DNA of 64,000 bases from Gari tellinella (lineage: Eukaryota > Mollusca > Bivalvia > Cardiida > Psammobiidae): contig OV277867.1 in NCBI GenBank assembly GCA_922989275.2, positions 38,122,070-38,186,069 on the forward strand, in the 5' to 3' direction. Under the pieces are notes generated by a model. The model worked only from the letters and a program-made list of their open reading frames with translations, had not been told where the DNA came from and did no database searches. Shown piece by piece: positions 60,600-64,000 of the stretch (positions are counted from its first letter, which is position 1; each line of letters begins with the position of its first letter). The position numbers and the translations under genes were made by a program.

Positions 60600-62050
60600 T
60601 GCTTGTTTGCCACAAGGTCACGAGCCCCACAATATCCAAATCCAAAATGGCCACCGCCAGCCATTTTGGAAAAGCTAACTTTTTTCTTTTTTGGAGAACA
60701 AATAAGTGTAATACCTCTAAATTGATTGTGTTTTTTTTGGTGTGGAACTCATTTCTGATGCCCTTTGTGCAATCTGGGGTGTCTTTGATTGTGAAAGGTC
60801 AAATTTCACATTCGCCAAATTCAATATGGCCGCCGCAAACCATGTTGGAAAAGCTTTTGTCGTTGTTTTTTTAAGAAAAATCAAATATAATACTTCTAAA
60901 TTGATTATTTTTTAGTGTAAAACTCACTTCTGATGCCCTTTGTGCAATCTGGGATGTCTTTGATTTGGAAAGATCAAGTTACACGATAGCAAAATCCAAT
61001 ATGGCCGCCGCAAGCCATGTTAAAAAAGCTAAATTTTTCCCTTTTATGGAGAATAAACCAATGTAATACCTCTCAATTGATATTTTTTGGGTGTTGAACT
61101 CATTTCTGACGCCTTTTTAGCAATCTGGGATGTATTTGATTCGAAAAGGTCAAGTTTCACAATAGCCAAATCCAATATGGCCGCCACAAGCCATGATAAA
61201 AAAGTTAACTTTTTTCTTTTTTTTGAGAATAAATCAATGTAATACCTCTCAATTGATAATTTTTGGGTGTTGAACTCATTTCTGATGCCCTTTAAGCAAT
61301 CTGGGATGTCTTTGATTTGGAAAGATCAAGTTCCACAATAGCCAAATCCAATATGGCCGCCACAAGCCATGCTAAAAAAGCTAATTTTGTTTCTTTTTTG
61401 GAGAATAAACCAATGTTTAACCTCTCAACTGATAATGTTTGGGTGTTGAACTCATTTCTGACGCCTTTTTGCAATCTGGGATGTATTTGATTCGGAAAGG
61501 TCAAGTTTCACAATAGCCAAATCCAATAAGGCCGCCGCAAACCATGTTGAAAAAGCTAATTTTGTTGTTTTTTGGACAAAAAATAAATGCTATACTTCTA
61601 AATTGATTATTTTTTAGAGTAGAACTCACTTCTGATGCCCTTTGTGCAATCTAGGGTGTCTTTGCTTTGGAAAGATCAAGTTCCAAAAGAAGCAAAATCC
61701 AATATGGACGCCGCAACCATGTTGAAATAGCTATTTGTTTTCTTTTTTGGAGAATAATCAAATGTAATACCTCTAAATTAATAATATTTTGGTGTAGAAC
61801 TTATTTCTGAGGCCCTTTGTGCAATCTTGGGTGTTTTTGATTCAGAAAGGTCAAGTTCCACAATATGGCAGCCGCAAACCACGATGGAAAAGCTATTTAA
61901 AAAAAAAATTAAGAAAGATTAAAAATACATGTAATACGTGTATATCTTAATTGATTATTGCTTGTGTTTAACTCAAAGGTACATCAATAAAGCATCAACA
62001 ATTGATTAGATACACATGTAGTTCCAAAGTCATTTCGTGCCGGGTTATCA
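60600..62050 (+). repeat. Left arm of a foldback-like element: eight 176-bp tandem units
   Basis: Units recur at about 176 bp (for example 60824, 60999, 61175, 61351). Each carries ATATGGCCGCCGCAA, AGCTAATTTTTTTCTTTT-like, TGTAATACCTCTCAATTGA, TGAACTCATTTCTGATGCCC and GCAATCTGGGATGTCTTTGA segments. Order and unit-specific variants are mirrored in the right arm. Confidence 0.85.
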
Positions 62051-62384
62051 CAGGATGAAGAAACTGAATAGTCCAGTTTTCCATGACAAAATGTGTTGCA
62101 AAAAGTACCTCTGCAGTACGGCAAAGACATCACCGATTATCACGCGTCTCTGTACACTAAAACAATGTGAGCAGACTCTATGGTAAAGGCTTAAGGCACT
62201 TTGAGGGCAGCAGAGTACCAATGTACTCCTTACCACAAGGATCCGACACGATTGATTTTGAGGGGGAAAATCGTCAGAAGGTATATATAGAGAAAAGGGA
62301 TACAACTGATTGTCAGTATATTCTCACCCTATCTCGACAAAACCGGGCATATCAAGAATATATATTGATGAACCGACACTTTTG
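62051..62384. other. Loop between the inverted arrays
   Basis: About 330 bp of non-repeated sequence. An open plus-strand stretch from 62167 to 62418 (start MSRLYGKGLRHFEGSRVPM) matches no known transposase or exon and is not called as a gene. Confidence 0.5.
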
Positions 62385-64000
62385 TTGCATTTCTGTCTTC
62401 TGTTTCTTCACCCTGTGAAAAATCGACACGAACTGACTTTGGAACTACATGTGTATCTAATCAAGTTTTGATGCTTTATTGATGTACCTTTCCATACATG
62501 TGGAACAAGGTGTTATATTTCTGTCCCGGCCCTACCGTCTGTCCGTGGGGCTGTGGTAGTCTTAGTGGTTAGGATAACAGCCTCTCACCTCAGGACGTAG
62601 GATTGAGTCCCGCTCACTGTCGTGTTTTCTCTGTCTAATGTCAGAGAGTTGCCATTTACTTACATCTTGTTTACATACTGACTATTGCTGTTCAAGCTAA
62701 GCCCAAGGTCGTTGATGTATCAAAAAGACATTGAACTTGACCTTTTCAAACCAATGACTCTCCATATTGAACAAAGGACCTCAGAGTGGAAATGAGTTAA
62801 ACACAAGCAATAATCAATTAAGATATACATGTATTACATGTATATTTGATCTTTCTTAATTTTATTTTTTAAATAAGCTTTTCCATCGTGGTTTGCGGCT
62901 GCCATATTGTGGAACTTGACCTTTCTGAATCAAAAACACCCAAGATTGCACAAAGGGCCTCAGAAATAAGTTCTACACCAAAATATTATTAATTTAGAGG
63001 TATTACATTTAATTATTCTCCAAAAAAGAAAACAAATAGCTTTTTCAACATGGTTGCGGCAGCCATATTGGATTTTGCTACTTTTGGAACTTGATCTTTC
63101 CAAAGCAAAGACACCCTAGATTGCACAAAGGGCATCAGAAGTGAGTTCTACTCTAAAACATAATCAATTTAGGAGTATAGCATTTGATTTTTGTCCAATA
63201 AACAACAAAATTAGCTTTTTCAACATGGTTTGCGGCGGCCATATTGGATTTGGCTATTGTGAAACTTGACCTTTCCGAATCAAATACATCCCAGATTGCA
63301 CAAAAGGCCTCAGAAATTAGTTCAACACCCAACAACTATCAATTGAGAGGTATTACATTGGTTTATTCTCCAAAAAATAAACAAAATTAGCTTTTTTAGC
63401 AAAGCTTGCGGCGGCCATATTGGATTTGGCTATTGTAGAACTTGATCTTTCCAAATCAAAGACATCCCAGATTGCACAAAGGGCATCAGAAATGAGTTCA
63501 ACACCCAACAATTATCAATTGAGAGGTATTACATTGATTTATTCTCCAAAAAAAGAAAAAAAGTTAGCTTTTTTAACATGGCTTGTGGCGGCCATATTGG
63601 ATTTTGCTATCGTGGAACTTGATCTCTCCAAAATAAAAGACATCCCAGATTGCACAAAGGGCGTCAGAAGTGAGTTATACTCTAAAATATAATCAATTTA
63701 GAAGTATAGCATTTGATTTTTGTCCAATAAACAACAAAATTAGCTTTTTCAACATGGTTTGCGGCGGCCATATTGAATTTGGCTATTGTGAAACTTGACC
63801 TTTCCGAATCAAATACATCCCAGATTGCTCAAAATGCCTCAGAAATGAGTTCAACACCCAAAAACTATCAATTGAGAGGTATTACATTGGTTTATTCTCC
63901 ACAAAAGAAACAAAATTAGCTTTTTTAACATGGCTTGCGGCGGCCATATTGGATTTGGCTATTGTGAAACTTGACCTTTCCGAATCAAATACATACCAGA
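62385..64000 (-). repeat. Right arm of the foldback-like element (continues past the window)
   Basis: Reverse-complement copies of the left-arm units in mirror order: ACTACATGTGTATCTAATCA (62445) mirrors 62010, and GCGGCGGCCATATTGG marks units at about 63232, 63410, 63585, 63763 and 63940. A tRNA-like insertion interrupts it at about 62494-62700. Confidence 0.85.
62540..62615 (+). mobile_element. tRNA-Glu-like head of a SINE
   Basis: TCTTAGTGGTTAGGATAAC (D-arm/box A region), an anticodon loop CTCTCACC (CTC) and GGATTGAGTCCC (box B-like). Stem pairing is poor, so it is a tRNA-derived SINE rather than a functional tRNA. Confidence 0.5.

Noticed and set aside
62167..62418. Open stretch in the foldback loop as transposase or exon 10
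   Set aside because: No catalytic motif, no splice sites of the right phase, and it lacks the cysteine pattern of exon 6.

Overview
The window is animal nuclear DNA, AT-rich, intron-bearing and packed with repeats. Pol III-type tRNA-derived elements, CR1-like LINE remnants, GA/GTA microsatellites and a very high load of long-hairpin MITEs suggest a lophotrochozoan, most likely a bivalve mollusc. The species cannot be fixed from the window alone.

Two host protein genes are supported. (1) Minus strand, 8143-10083: an intronless 646-residue type II membrane protein of the DUF229 family (alkaline-phosphatase/sulfatase fold). (2) Plus strand, 40894-58954 and continuing past the window: a spliced gene visible only as small exons. 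Nine exons are recognised from splice sites, compatible phases and internal homology. They join to 1317 nt (439 codons) without a stop: signal peptide, one EGF-like domain, then a repeated four-exon module that I tentatively read as ApeC (apextrin C-terminal)-like domains. Exons 3/7, 4/8 and 5/9 are paralogous pairs.

Almost everything else is transposable. About 80 copies or fragments of hairpin MITEs are present. Family A (TIR TACAGTGGAGAA) and B (TACAGTGCTCCCTC) end in TA. C (TTAACCCTTTCAC), D (TTAACCC.TTACCCCATAG), E and L are bounded by TTAA, as in piggyBac-like elements. G (TACAGTAAAACC), O (CAGGGCTGCCA), F, H-M and others are smaller families. One palindrome core (CAAACAG...GATCAGACGCCG) is shared by A, B, C and E, and a second (AAGCAGGTTGAAAGTAAAGC) by D, O and, diverged, G. 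So the hairpin core and the transposon ends behave as separable modules.

Other mobile DNA: a 5'-truncated LINE with an intact 568-codon RT frame (18583-20816), two broken LINEs (32795-33835 minus, 57369-58830 plus), a 1.5-kb hAT element with a perfect 8-bp target duplication (25846-27384), a bivalve-type repeat with internal tandem units (29173-30599), a 97-107-bp satellite grown from a MITE that lost its hairpin (55867-57110), and a foldback-like inverted array of 176-bp units (60600 to the window end).

Layout: 1-7900 MITEs and unique AT-rich DNA; 8143-10083 DUF229 gene; 10200-25700 dense MITEs with a LINE; 25846-27384 hAT; 28000-40500 repeats; 40894-58954 EGF/ApeC-like gene with TE-saturated introns; 59000-64000 MITEs and the foldback array. 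The insertions bear on the genes: a family A MITE sits inside the splice donor of the EGF exon, other repeats lie within about 10-70 bp of most exon borders, and a family G hairpin lies just 3' of the DUF229 stop.
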